Shown here piece by piece: positions 48,151 through 61,107 of a stretch of 64,000 bases of DNA (position 1 is the first letter of the stretch; each line of letters starts with the position of its first letter). A program made the position numbers and the translations under genes. The DNA lies in contig JAQGBZ010000080.1 of assembly GCA_034687125.1 (NCBI GenBank), forward strand, positions 1 to 64,000. Reading direction: 5' to 3'. The stretch comes from Neelides folsomi. Taxonomy: Eukaryota > Arthropoda > Collembola > Neelipleona > Neelidae. Under the pieces are notes generated by a model that did not search any database, had not been told where the DNA came from, and worked only from the letters and a program-made list of their open reading frames with translations.

Positions 48151-49121
48151 CTTGTTCGTTATAATAAAAAGTGTTTGTGATTCCTACAGCCGTGGGAATA
48201 CAATTAGAAATTCGGATTTTTTATTATTTTTGGCACGATTGACGATTGTTTGTTTAATAGAGTTTCTCTGGCCGCACAAATTTTATTAAAACCTACCCCT
48301 TTTATCTTTTATAGTCATCCATAAGCCACTAGCAGATTAGCATATTGCCCATGAAATTTCTTAGAAGGAAAGAATAGGGAAAGAATGAATGCAATTTTTT
48401 GTATTATTAATAGATTAATACCCATCTATTTTAACTATGTAAATGCCTAGCTTGCCCGATTAAAATGTTTTATGATTAATTTATGGATTTTTATATTAAG
48501 CTGCTTAACTCTTAACTCAAAATTGGTGAATATATTTTCAGTTATCCAACAGTTATCTCCAGTTTATTTCCAATGTCGAAAACGATTATTCTCCATAAAT
48601 GAATGTAAAAATGAATTTTATTTTTTATTTATGAAATAATAAGTTAACAAAGAACAATTAAGATAACATTTTTATAATTACAATTACATTAATATAATAA
48701 TATACTAGTATGTTACATAATAACTAATATCAAATTATTTTAAAGTACATCGTACATAGGTTAATAAGATTTATATAATATATATAATACCTAAGTTTAT
48801 TATTAAAATTATTTCAGATTTATATTAAAATTTATAAGTTAGATAATCATCAAATGTATCAAATAAAAAAGTTATTTCGAAAGCGTTATATTTAAGCATA
48901 AAAGCATAATTTCTAAATAAACTATTATTAAGACATAAGTAGCAAAATTGAAAAGGACTCGGGTCGTATACATAATTTACATTTCACAAACATGCGATAA
49001 TTTGAAAAAAATAATATTTAAATTAACAATAAGTCAGTGATATCAAGCATCCTCCAATTATAAATCTATCACTCTAAATGATATTATAAAGTAAATAAAT
49101 AAATAATTTCATGGTTGGTCT
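48151..49121. other. Intergenic AT-rich DNA
   Basis: No ORF, exon chain or repeat recognised. It contains the 3' end of the ABCG gene. Confidence 0.5.
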
Positions 49122-51919
49122 TTAGAGAGTTTTCCGTAAAGCGATGTAGCCAAGGGCCCTGAAGAGAACGAGGAAGGCGAATAGGAAAACTGTGTGGGCC
49201 CAATATGGAAGATCGAGTTCATCTCGTCCCAAAAGTTCTTCCGGTGGAACAAAAAGACCTCCATTAGCACAACTTGGAAAACGCGTCACGTTCCCACAAC
49301 TGATTTCTTCCCCGATGTTAAACTCAAGAAGTTGCATGTTCCGATATGAATGGTAAACAAGGGACAAGGATTTCAGACTAACGGGAATCTATAAAAAATT
49401 TAAATAATTTTAAATAAATAAATAATTTAAATTGTCTAATATTAAAATTGTAGTTATATTATTTCAATTAAATTACCATTAAATATTTAAGGCTAAATGT
49501 ATTGTTTTTTAAATATGATTAGAATAAGTACATTATTAGCTAGATATCCTCCGAGAAGTTGGGCGGCAAGTGTGAAAATGGCCGCTGCTGTGATGGACGC
49601 GTTCATTGAGAGACATGCGCCAAAGAAGAGTCCGGCTGATTGGGACGCGAGTGACGCGAGTATTTGAACACCCAAGGAACCAAAAAATGCCGCCGAAGAC
49701 CCGCCAATTAATGGATAGGACACGAGGAGATATACAGAAGGGAGAACCATCACTAATGGAGCTTCTCCTATCATTTTGGCTATATAATATGCGCTGAGTC
49801 GATACGCCCCCGACGCTCGTTCTTTTTCTACAACTGCTCGCTCACTTGGAACTAAAAAATGGAATAATTAATTAGTTAAATCTAATATCAATTTTACAGG
49901 GGATTTGTAATTTTTAAAAAGGTTGTTCTAATATTTTATTGGTAAATGATAATATTTTTAATTAATTACATGCAGTGAGAGCTCCAAAGAGTGCAAAGAG
50001 CATCCAATAATTTGTTGAGAAAAACATCCAACCTTCCAAATCAGTTAAACTTTCTTCTTTACGTTCAGTCTAAAAAAATTTAAAAAATATAATTAAATAT
50101 ATTATGTTATTTGTTTTAAAACTAAATTCAATTATTTAAAAAATTATTTTTATTTATAATTTTAAATTATTTTATTGGGTTCCTCACTTTTAACCAAACA
50201 AGTCCAGCCATTGCGGCGAGTGTAAAAGTTTGCAGCCAATTGAGCTTCGAAAGCATTCGAGGTCGAGCTTCTCTGAAATTCCTGGCGGCGAGGACGGAAA
50301 TTTGCGAAATGGTCGAAGTGGGCCAAGAATCATTTGGTTCACTCTTCACTCTCATTAATTCATGTTGGGATAATATTTCTGATCCCTTTTGTCCCAATAA
50401 ACCTTCGATGGTCATTTTCCATCCTTCGACCACTTTTGTCCTTTCACCTTTTAGTTCCTCAACTATCAGGAAATTCAAATTAATCTTAAATGTCAAACTA
50501 GAATTAAACTTAACTACAATATAATTATGAATAATCATCTGTAATTATTATACTTACGGACAAAATCAGCTGGATTGTAATTTGCGGCTATTTGGAGACC
50601 AAGTGAGGAAAAATGGCTAATCACATTGCACGCTTCTCCAAAATAGGCGGGCTAGAAAAGAAATTCAAAATCCGTAAGTATTGATGATTTCAAATCAATG
50701 CGGAAAATGATTACCTGGCCCTCTGAGAGGAGAAGGAGTCGATCGAATTGGTGGAACATTCGCGATGAGGGTTGGTGGACGGCGAGAACGACGGATTTCC
50801 TCTCCTTCAATGCGTAGTCTTTAAGGAGGGACATGAGGTGGGAGGCGGTGCAAGAATCCAACCCAGATGTCGGTTCCTAAATATTTAAATTATTAATTGT
50901 AAGTTGTTTAATTAAGATCTCGTCATAATTTAAAGTACCTACTATATATATATTTTAAAAAATTCGATTTTTTTTAAAAAAAATTAAAAAACAAAGAAAG
51001 GGAAATAAATCTTTACATCAATGAGGAGGACGCTGGGGTTCGTGATGAGTTCACAAGCAATGGAAAGTCGCTTCTTTTCTCCTCCACTTAAACCGCGCTT
51101 CATCACATCTCCAACAACTTAAAGTAAATGTTATTAATTTAAGTATATTTCCCTAATTTAGTAAATTACCATTTAACTTAAGTAATAATTTGTAATTGCA
51201 TTGTGTAATTTGGTTCTTACTTGTGTCTTGGCATCTGCGGAGATCCAACATGTCAATGATTTCATCAACTTTCTTCAGCTTTTCAGCTTTGGTGAAAGTT
51301 CTGTCAGGGAGTCTGAGAAGCGCCGTATACTATACAATAAATTCAAGCATTTAATCAAAATACAAATGAATTTTGGATAGATGGTATATTGTAGGGGAAG
51401 TTCCGATACATAATAAGTATAACTTATCCTACATACAAAAAAATCTTTTTAATCTTAAACATTTTTGAACATTTGACCTACAACGAGAGTTTGTTTGAGA
51501 GTGAGATCAGCAAAAAAGACATCATGTTGGAGAACGTAGCCGATTCTGGTCCTTCGAACTCGTTTGGACATGTTGACTCCGTTCAACCTCACGGAGCCAC
51601 CGTTCAATTTCAAACGACCCGCCAAGGCATTCAGGAGACTCGTTTTCCCACAACCTTCATTTAAATTAACAAAAAATTAGTAAAATATTTATAAACATTG
51701 TTTAATTTTGTGATGATTTATGATTCAACTATTTTTCAAAATAATAATAAAATGGTAATAATTATAATGAATCAAATACCAGTTGGTCCCATCACTGCAA
51801 GGACTTCTCCAGGCTTCACAATTCCTGAGATTTCTTTGAGAGCAAAGTTGTCCCCACATGTTGTGTGAATGTTGATGAAAACGAGGTCGCAGGAATCCTC
51901 CCCGTCCGCCACTTGACAT
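49122..51919 (-). CDS. ABCG-family half transporter
   Basis: Ten exons, 51919..51780, 51654..51482, 51329..51221, 51117..51017, 50876..50715, 50651..50558, 50462..50188, 50069..49970, 49851..49532 and 49388..49122, join in phase for 579 residues plus an unresolved N-terminus. The nucleotide-binding domain comes first: Walker A GPTGCGKTS (split by an intron), Q-loop [20 protein letters not shown], signature [20 protein letters not shown], Walker [15 protein letters not shown]-loop [13 protein letters not shown]. The transmembrane domain follows ([36 protein letters not shown], a Cys-containing loop near the end, [14 protein letters not shown]). Half transporters dimerise to export lipids or pigment precursors. 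The sequence looks closer to the CG9990/Snustorr-type group than to White or Scarlet, by eye only. The first listed exon starts mid-codon, so a short 5' exon is missing; no candidate upstream fits the phase. Confidence 0.92.
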
Positions 51920-52197
51920 CTAAAAATTAAAAAAAATAATTAGAATTAACTCTAAATATCAAATTGAATTCATTTAACGGAATTTAATTGAATTGATTCT
52001 ATCAACGTGATCAAAATTATCGAATATGAATTTTATTTGATATAATATCTGTATATAATTTAATGTTTCAAATCCTGCCTCTTGGAAAGTTTATGAGAAA
52101 TCCAAATAGCAAGAAATTCTTTTGATTTCATTCTTTAAACTACAAGTTACCAACAACCGTGCAAATTAGACATGAATGAAAAATGAATAAAAGAGTT

Positions 52198-52205
52198 CTT
52201 ATATA
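52198..52205 (-). promoter_or_regulatory. Probable TATA box of the ABCG gene
   Basis: TATATAAG on the minus strand, in the context CTCCTATATAAGAACTC, about 280 bp upstream of the first recognised ABCG exon. A possible first exon follows, with an ATG and a GTAACT donor near 52150, but joining it to 51919 would create a stop. The first coding exon therefore remains unresolved. Confidence 0.45.
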
Positions 52206-52807
52206 GGAGGAGAATTCTCAAAATCTATTCTTTACATAATGTATGTCATTCTGTCAAGGTCCGAGTTTTATTGTCAAAAATACTATACGATATATTTGAA
52301 TTCGTTTCTCAAACATTGCCATTTGCCCTATAAATATAATGAATGAAGCTGCGGTATGAAAAACTGTTTCCGCTATTTTTTAAAATTCTGTTTGAACAAG
52401 CGAAGTTGTCATAACTCCTCAGTATATCATTGACAAAATTCAAAAATAATTCTTGTTATTATGACATAAATTCTAAATCTAAGTGACGTGTATGAAATCT
52501 AAACCGCAATGGCTAAATGATATTAAATTCACGGTCATAAAATAAATATATTTTTTAACAATTTTAAATATAACACACCGTGTTAAATATAATATCATTA
52601 ATGCCCACTTTATGACTCTCGTATAAAAGTAAATAAAATTATATTTACTTAAATATTTAATACCGATAAATTTCTAGTTAAAGCAAAATCAATAATATAT
52701 AAGTAAGAATTTAATTTACATAGGTTTTTCCTAATTTAAACCACTCAAACTTTAACAAAATTAAAAACTAAATAATAATTACAATTAATTGATCAATTAT
52801 ATTTTTA

Positions 52808-53330
52808 AGATCCTGCCTTGAAAACTTATGGGAAAACCATGCTGAGATGAAATTCCGACTTTTCATTCCAAACGAATGAAGGAGGGACGTCGGGGCGAGT
52901 CGTTGGATGAGGAATGAAAAGAAGATGCATTAAAAGTTTTCCATAATTGTGTCCATAGTTTATATAACCATTGCTACCTACGAACATTTCCAGATGTCTT
53001 AACTCCTTCTCCATTGGGATTTTACATATTGGATGGTCATTTTGCATTCAGGAGCTGACGTCGTCTGTCCATCAAATTCATTGCCTGGCTCCTTATTCAA
53101 TTTCAATTTCTGTTTGTTGTTACAACTGCCAATTGAATAAAGATTCGCTTTGATCTTCCCTTTATAAATTCTAGCCTGATAAAGGATGGAATTTGCAGAA
53201 GCCACACTTACAACAATATATTCATATAGGATCAAATTTACATTTGCGTAGGCTCATCCTTCTTATAAGGAGAATGATGGTCGGATTTTTGAGAACCTCC
53301 TCATTAATATATGTCCTGACAGCTGCATTC
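52808..53330 (-). pseudogene. Decayed coding remnant, unknown family
   Basis: On the minus strand, protein-like stretches appear in different frames. They include VRTYINEEVLKNPTIIL at ~53310, YEYIVVSVASANSILYQARI from ~53232, CKMTIQYV, and a C-terminal block MKSRNFISAWFSHKFSRQDL near 52860-52808. That last block has a relative at 52120-52048, MKSKEFLAIWISHKLSKRQD. The two copies, about 750 bp apart, suggest a duplicated gene end. I do not recognise the family. Several frame changes would be needed, so it is probably dead. Confidence 0.3.
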
Positions 53331-54795
53331 AACTCTCGTTGGGATGTATGATTAAAATGCAATTTTGATCATATATAAGAAAAAACTAACCTCATCCAAC
53401 CACTTCCAACTACTCACTTTATTTAGAGAAATGAAAATGTTACTCGCTTTGAAAAATACATCTCCACATATGTTATGCTTTAATTCAATACTCTAATCAA
53501 ATTAAATAAAACATTAATGCTATACATTCTAAAAAACAATTACCTATGTACTATATACAAGTAAGTATTGTAAGGAATACCTGTGAAGGTATCATTTAAC
53601 TTAGGTTGATTTTAAATAAATTGGACATTAAAAGAAATTGGACATTAAAAGATTGTGCCAAATAAGAGTACATATAAAAGCTATTAAATTAACTACGCTT
53701 TCTGTACAGTTAATTAATTTAAATTAATTTAAATTTACATTGAATAGAAACTTTACTTTTTTAAAGTTTATCTTTAAAGGCATTTGAATGTAATTTAAAT
53801 CCCTTCATCGCAGTGGGATGACGTTTGTTATATAAAAGATCTCCGTAGGCTGAATGAGGACAAAAGGAAGAATAAAGTGCATTATGCACTGTGGGAACTG
53901 TAACTCCCATTATCCAATGACATTAAGTGGTCAATTAGATCGGATTATACAACAACTATATTTTTCATACATGTTCGGACAATGCAAAGTTTCACGAAGC
54001 CCTTCCAATCCTTTTCTATTATATCTTCAATACAACTATGCAATTATACAACATTGGATAGGAGAAAAATGAAGAATGCAACAAAGTTTCTTTTAACATC
54101 CTTTCTGTATCCTTTTGACAAAGAGAAAAAGGAGATGTATAAAATAAATGTGTACAAATCTTTCCATGTACGAGTACCTTAAGATTAGATAAGGAAATTT
54201 TATCTTTATAAGTATAAGTATATTGTAAGTTTGTAAGTCATGAATCTCATTTATCTCATGAAGGTAATACTTAAACATTCACAGGTCATTCAATTATTAT
54301 CATTATTGTAGCTTTAATTCTTTCGATTCCTCCAATGGAAGTAAAAAATGATTTTTATAAAACCTCATTAAAGCTCAATAAGAGAAACTGTGGGAGGAAG
54401 CGATTAAGGGAGAAAAGTCTTAATTAATTTGAAACAAGTAGGAAACGTCGTTGTTTCTCAACTTCTCGTTTTGGATATCAAATTAACATCATTTTAGATA
54501 ATAGATTTAATAGCCATATCAAAGATTGTATCAAATCCTGTATTTATCATATAATCTATGTCCTATTGGTCCAATGAGCAAGATCCTTCCTTTATAGGAA
54601 ATTTGAACAGTTTTTGCGTATATCTAATTCTTTAGAGTCTTAATGATCCAAGTGATTAGAGGGAATTGAATGGGGAAAGAAGTCAAGAGTTGATTTTGCC
54701 ATATAGCGCCTTTGGTTCTAAGCTCACTTATTGATACGGAAGGACGAGTTTAAAATTCCGATCGTCTCCAATGATGTGACTGTGTTTGTGCATAT

Positions 54796-54928
54796 GGGTG
54801 GTTTATGTATGTCGCAGGGGAACCGTTGGATCTTCGTCAGACGACTCTTAGAGGCGTCTGGGAGAGTTGTAGGATCTGGGACGTGGAAGTGGGTCTGAAC
54901 GGTGAAGGGACGAACTCCTTTTGGGCCA
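54796..54928 (+). other. GC-richer exon-like block, unassigned
   Basis: A block following GTCGCAG stays open for 38 codons in one plus frame (EPLDLRQTTLRGVWESC and WDVEVGLNGEGTNSFWAN are parts) and ends in TAG. Base composition is clearly higher in GC than the surroundings. The minus strand is also open here, so strand and coding status are ambiguous. A hairpin CAGACG..CGTCTG lies at 54838-54860. No partner exon was found. Confidence 0.25.
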
Positions 54929-56575
54929 ACTAGGCCACCTCGTACAATGACCCGTTACCTCCCCTTTACTATTTATTTTATACATTAAGGATCCAAACAC
55001 AAGGATTTTACCATTCAATCTTAACAAAGTTTTTCAAAGTTTTTCAGGGTTTTTAAAGTTTTTAACTGCGTTTGTGGACAAAGGATTAAACTGACACGAT
55101 TAGATTCGGAGACCACCTTTAAGATTCCCAGGGTTTTAAAAACTAATAATGGGCCCTTGGGTTTGAAGGGGAGGGAAATTGAAAAGGTTTTGAAGGGACG
55201 TTTATTATGTTTAAAGTCGTAAATTGTGGGCAAAGATCGTTAAATATTGGCGGGTTGAAAGGGACGGAAATTTGAAAAAGAGTTGGGCCCTTTTTAGTTC
55301 TTTTTAATTGCTGTTTGCCTGGTTGGAAAAAATGGATGGGATGAAGAAATTGGTTAAGGTGGGATTTAAAAAAGGGTTCTTTCCTATTGGGCCGGAAGTA
55401 AGTCATGAGAATAAGGAGCGAGATCATCCGCTTAAGAAAAGATTCCTTCGACATCCTAACCTCCTCCACATACACACATTTTTATAATCAACTTCTAACT
55501 ACACTCGTGAACAAAATAATTTACCTCCTTACACATTACAACTCACAGAGTTTGAGAAAAGAAAATCAATTGGCAATTGGCTTCATTGAACAATGGCGGG
55601 TTATTTGAACGCAAATTGAACGATATTAAATATCTACCTACAGATATAATATGTATTTATGTATCTCTCTATAAATTAAATTATAATGATAATTATTTAT
55701 TAAAACTTAGAGTCAGTTAAGAATTAATTCTTGAATTTAGATAAAAATTAAAGGATAGAAACTGAATTTGTACGTATGATGAGATTTGTTTGCAGTGTAG
55801 ATATTTGCATTTAAGAAGATGTTGAGCCTTTCTCACGGAAGTAGCACAAGAGGAAAATTACATTATATGCATGAATAATATAAGTAATACAAAGTGGTGG
55901 TTGTATAAGGAGATTAGTGAGATGCATTTTGCATTTTGACCATTTTTTCCTTTTAGGGAGATGACGACGAAGATTGTAAATTCAAATAATGAGCTCCTAA
56001 TGACCAAATCTATTTACCTACTTATTAAGGTGCCACGTAATGGAAGTATGTAACGTAAAGTCCATCTCATTTTAATAATTACCTGTTCCATAATACTAAC
56101 CTTTAAATAATTGTTTAATTTTTCTAGGTTCATGATTCGAATTCTTCAGGTACTAAATGCTTAAATATTGACTCATAGATGAGAAACTGTTATATATTAA
56201 AAAGCTAATTGAATTCACTGTATTGAATCATTAAATAATTTCATAATAATCTTATTTATTATCGGAATGCTCATGCTTATTATAATTTTAGTTAGATTTA
56301 CTTTCTGATAAACCTAGTCAAATTATTTATTTAAATAGAACTCATAGTTCTTGTAAAAGCTAATTGTCAAAAAGAGTAAAAGAGGGGAAGAAACTTTAAG
56401 TGAGAAAGGAAGGATTTTTTTAAAGTCGGCATTTGACAAACAAAGAAATTGGAAATGAACTGACAGATTTGACATTAAATGTAACATTATAAAATGAGCC
56501 AATTGAGCATAATTACAATTCTTTTTACTTTAAATTGACAGATTGTCGAGATTCTTTTACATTTTTAAATTACAT

Positions 56576-56919
56576 TATACAGGGTGACCATTTTAAATTG
56601 TTATGGAAGAAATGTATTATGTATTATTATTAAAAAATAATTCATACGGATTCATAGAAAATGCTCGAATTGACAATTATCTTCGAGGAATAATTTAACT
56701 CTTCCTCGTAAATTACCAAATACGTTGATTAGCATCTCAGGTGTTATCGAATCCACCATTGCTGAATGTTTTGTTTTAGTTCGTCAACGGTCAATGAACA
56801 GAATGGTGATATTTTGAGAATCTACTATGAACTCATATGAATTATTTTTAAAAATAATACATTATTAATATAATACACATGCCTTCCCCCATAACAATTT
56901 AAAATGGTCACACTGTATA
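56576..56919 (-). mobile_element. Short mariner-type element with 31-bp TIRs
   Basis: Inverted repeats at 56576-56606 and 56889-56919 match at 30 of 31 positions; the outer part is TATACAGGGTGACC. Inside, the minus strand carries a remnant of a transposase C-terminus: VDELKQNIQ at about 56790, then ITPEMLINVFGNLRGRV and QFEHFL. Such ends (L+.NI......I..E.L..VF.N...R...C) are common in arthropod mariner-like transposases. Most of the element is deleted, and frames change, so it cannot move on its own. Confidence 0.75.
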
Positions 56920-57118
56920 AGTATATGAACAATATGAAAGTCTTGAGCTTGAAAAGTAAATGAATGTGTGGAATTTTATACGATTTATCAACTTTATAAA
57001 GAAAAAACAAAGGAGTTGAATAGACCAAAAACCTTCGTCTGAGATTCCAAGTGTTAAAACAATTTGGACTTCTACCTAAACCCAACTAAACGTAATATAT
57101 AACTTTAGCTTTATATAA

Positions 57119-57138
57119 CTTATATATATATATATATC
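57119..57138. repeat. TA dinucleotide microsatellite
   Basis: About nine uninterrupted TA units. Confidence 0.8.
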
Positions 57139-57718
57139 AGATAGCTTTACATGTGCATGGTAAAAAAGTATAATAAATAGAAGTTTTTAGCAGTCGAATA
57201 GTTTAAACTCTTTTAACTATTTGAAGTTTGATAATATTCCTCAATTGAGTCACCTCAATATTTAAAAGAATCAACATCAAGAGAATTTCCACATCCCTCA
57301 GCACATTCTTATCATTCCGACCATTTATTTAAGATTATCCTTTTCAAATAAATAACCAATATTGAAAATCCTTAATTCATAACCCAAAATAATACTCAAA
57401 TAATCCTCTTTTATTGCAATTATAAAAATTAATAAAGAAAGAAAGTAATTTGATAAAATGATAAACTGACATTTTAAACCAAAAAACAATTTTATATTAT
57501 TGGTAACTGCCAAATACAAAATTCAAAACTCCCGCAGATTGGAGAAAGATAATAAACATTTGTTTACTTGTTCCTTTCAATTTCCTCCTGGTTTTCCCAA
57601 TTAATTGAATCGATGTTAAATTTGGATATTTGGTAATTGAGCGGGATGAAAATGGTGTTTTGAGGGACGGAGGTTGTAGCGACGGTGAGGATCATTTCCC
57701 CAAAACAAGTGTTCTACA

Positions 57719-57916
57719 ATGAAAGCAGAAGAGTCAACGATCTCTTCGACACTGGACTTGGAGGATCAACGCGACCCAGATAAAACCCAACAAAAGTCAA
57801 CGATCCCTTTATGTCACAACAACAACAACAATGGCCAAAATTCTCCTTCTCAACAATGCGCGAAACCTCCTTTGCAAATTATCCCTTTATATACAAAATC
57901 CAATATATTGAGATAG
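57719..57916 (+). other. Candidate coding block with poly-Asn
   Basis: An ATG-started ORF of 65 codons, acidic then Asn/Gln-rich (DLEDQRDPDKTQQKST, HNNNNNGQNSPSQQ). It resembles the disordered N-terminus of a transcription factor. There is no clear donor to a next exon, and no domain. Confidence 0.22.
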
Positions 57917-58402
57917 ATGCAAGTATTAGCAAATACATACAAATAAAATATGGTGTATAAAAATTATATCTAGAATTACTATACTCATATTTCCTTCACC
58001 CTACTTAGAGTCCGTGACATCGGACCTTCCCCCTTATAACCACTAAAGACTTCAAATTACCTTTAACGTCTTTGCGCCACTTTTTAAAAAAAATATTTTT
58101 AAAATATTAATATTCGCATTGTCAGGGTAGGAAAGTCATCAGACTCATAAAAATTTCAAACAACCATGTTGAGTCTATTTTACGATACTTGTGCTAATTA
58201 AGACATGTTTAAAAACTTATCTGATGTTGTCTAACTTTGATTTTAAATACGTGGGACATTTACTAACATTAAATTAATCTATAATCTAATATGGTAGTAA
58301 GATCTCTAAATAGAGATATTTTATCATAATGTATGACCGTATAAAATAAATTATAAATATGAATCTTCTTTAATTTTTTCATTTTATGATTCTTATGAGA
58401 TG

Positions 58403-58600
58403 TTATAAAAAAGTTAAATAATTGGTTATTGTGATGTTGAACGTGAGGTTATTAGTTAAAGAGACGTGCGGTGATCTATGGGAAAGGATTTGGGAATATG
58501 ATTGATCAATGTCGATGATATTGCCCATGAACGATTCAATGAACCCTTTATCCATATTGGACAATTGAACCTTTACGTTGCCTTCAACTCTAAATCGCAT
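58403..58600 (-). other. Candidate ORF, unknown
   Basis: A 65-codon minus ORF with even composition (VQLSNMDKGFIESFMGNII, SHRSPHVSLTNNLTF). No domain, splice context or neighbour supports it. Confidence 0.2.
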
Positions 58601-59250
58601 TATTCCTCATTAACATAACCCTCATACGCAAACAGCATTCACCTCGTATAGGAAACTACCATTAAAATATCTTTTGTTTAAAAAACAAATTGTCCTTATG
58701 CTGATGCTACACTACGTTTAATATTAACTTTATGGTAATTATTAACACATTAAATATTTATTGGCTCTTAATAATTATTATATAGCCAGTCATTATTGTT
58801 GGTTCGAAACTCCATGCAAATGTTCTCTTTTTATCTAAACTGATAAATGGAATGAAATATTAAGTAGTAATGTTATGTATACATATCTGTATAAGGTATA
58901 TATATAGAATATCTAGTTTAAATATTGTTAAAAGTTTAACCAAATATAATGGATGACATCCATTACATACTTAAATGGATATCATACCTGCACAAATTTT
59001 TCAATAAACTCCAATGTAATTGAAACTAACAATAAGTATTCATATTTAAACTTCCCTTGTTTTCCATATAATTTAACCTGTTGATCAGTCCCAATATATG
59101 AATCTATTTATTCTCTACACTGAAATTTTAAAATAATTAAAATTACAAAATATTCTAATTTTAACTATTCTAATTTAAAATAAACTTAAAAATGTTAAGA
59201 TGCGTTGGTGGTTTGATTTTAATTAATTTATTTTTAAAAAACTGTCTTAC

Positions 59251-59324
59251 TGTATATGAGTATCGGAGTTCTTGGGTAGTCGGATGTATTCACCGAGGAC
59301 GAGGAGATCCTTAGAAATGATCAT
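59251..59324 (-). other. Candidate first coding exon, unknown gene
   Basis: On the minus strand an ATG opens MIISKDLLVLGEYIRLPKNS, and the block ends at CATATACA|GTAAGAC, a strong donor. The local composition is GC-richer than the neighbourhood. The downstream exon was not found; it could be far away in a large intron. Confidence 0.3.
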
Positions 59325-61107
59325 CTTCCTCAGGTGATATGTTGGCAATGAAGAGATTGTTCACGTTGTTCTGAGTTTTCCTTGTTTCATATATCCCTTC
59401 TTCTTCCCCCACCCTCATTGCTAGCCTACTCTTCAGACTCAACTAAAGGAATGATGGTGATAAAACTACTGCACAATCAATTCTCTTGTCGGTCAATAAC
59501 TCCAAATGATCTAAAGTATTTAATAATAAAATGTAATATGTATTTCATAAATCATAATACATAACTACTTACGTAGCTAATATCAAGGCTAATATTTATA
59601 CGTTCCTTTTATCCATTGTGACGATTCAAAGCGCGAAAGTTTGAATTTTCAGGTTCAGAGAGATTAAGAGATCGTTTATTTACTAAATTTAATTTATTTT
59701 TAACGTAGTTTAATGTTTTTAATTATCTAATTTAATATATTTAATTATGTAACTTATTGTGACGTTGAATGGCTCAAATTTTCCCATCTCTTTTGTTTCC
59801 CGTCTATCGTGATGAAATGAAGGGGTGATTTAATCGGCCAATACCTTGACCGATTAAGAAATTAAATAATAATCTCCATATCAGTCATTTAATGGACATT
59901 ATTTTTAATTTTTAGTTGAATGCCTTTATAAGTGGAGAATTAATTTAAACTTTTAATTGCTAGAATTGAAACTGTGAGGTCACGCTTGGGAGCCGAAGAA
60001 ATTAAGTAATGGAAATATGTATAAAAGTGAGATAAATCATTAAATTATATGAGGTTTGATTGCATTTAAACCATATTTAGTAATTTTGTAATCGCAAACT
60101 CCACACTTTATTATATTAACTCTATTGATTTGAATAATCTTCATTTCATGTTTATGATGTGCATTTTGTACACAATGTGAGATTACGTATTATATGATGA
60201 GAGAAATGAAAGATTGCAGATTGGAAGAAATGGAATTTTTATTCAATGAATTATTGACCCTAATTGACACTCTTCAAATTATTTTGAAAATTAAAGCTAA
60301 CCGGGGACATTGAACGTTCTACTCATTGTATAAAGTTGATAAAACCATACAGGACAGTGACACTTAAGCACTACAATTAACGTATTTACCTAACTTACAT
60401 TGAATATTTAAATTACCCACTAACTCATTATACTTACACAATTACCTATTATATTGCAGTAAAATTAAAATTTATTTGAATTGGAATTAAGATTATCTCG
60501 AAGAGTTAATATAAGAGAATGTAATAAATGTGAGTGTGTTAATAACACCAAACATGATATATCAGTATAACATACAAATTGTAGTACGTATTTATAATAA
60601 TGGTGAATTCACATAATGTAAATTAAAATTACTTAATTATTCTAGCATTAATTAAAATGAAGATTAAAATTATTAATTAGTGATATTTTATTATAGAATA
60701 CATAATTAGTTAGATTAATTAATTAATGTAAAGTTACATTATACTAATAATTTTAAAAGTCATTAAGTTTGACCAATTAACTACAACATGAAAAGGATTT
60801 TTTTGTAGTCCAAAATTTAAAAGTTAATTGATCAGATTAATTAGTTTGAAAGTAAATAGGAAAATTTAATTCCTAAAACAAAATTGTTTATTTATTACAT
60901 TTAAAAATTTATCGAATTTAGGCCTCCCTCTCCCTTTTTGTTAAAGTCAGAATTTAAAACTTGGTTACATAAAGATATTAATTTTTATAATTATTATTAT
61001 CCTATTGCAATTAGCAATGTTAGGATTAAAATACTAAATTTTGTATATTTACAGTTATTCGATGGTAAAATTTACATAAAGATGGTTAAATTTGAATTGA
61101 GGAGTTT

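Larger units (their letters stand above)
51920..56575. other. Mostly non-coding, with a TATA box and unassigned fragments
   Basis: Holds the ABCG promoter, two related decayed fragments (52048-52120 and 52808-53330) and a GC-richer exon-like block (54796-54928). Long ORFs at 53854-54278 and 55021-55475 are in low-complexity or purine-rich DNA and match nothing I know. Confidence 0.4.
56920..61107. other. Large AT-rich region with a few exon-like blocks
   Basis: No gene is assembled. It contains a (TA)9 microsatellite and three weak exon candidates (57719-57916 plus, 58403-58600 minus, 59251-59324 minus). The rest (59325-61107) is AT-rich with no signal I can support. Confidence 0.4.

Noticed and set aside
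55143-55475. 110-residue minus ORF
   Set aside because: Low-complexity purine/pyrimidine-biased region with many Pro/Phe/Lys; no domain and no splice context.
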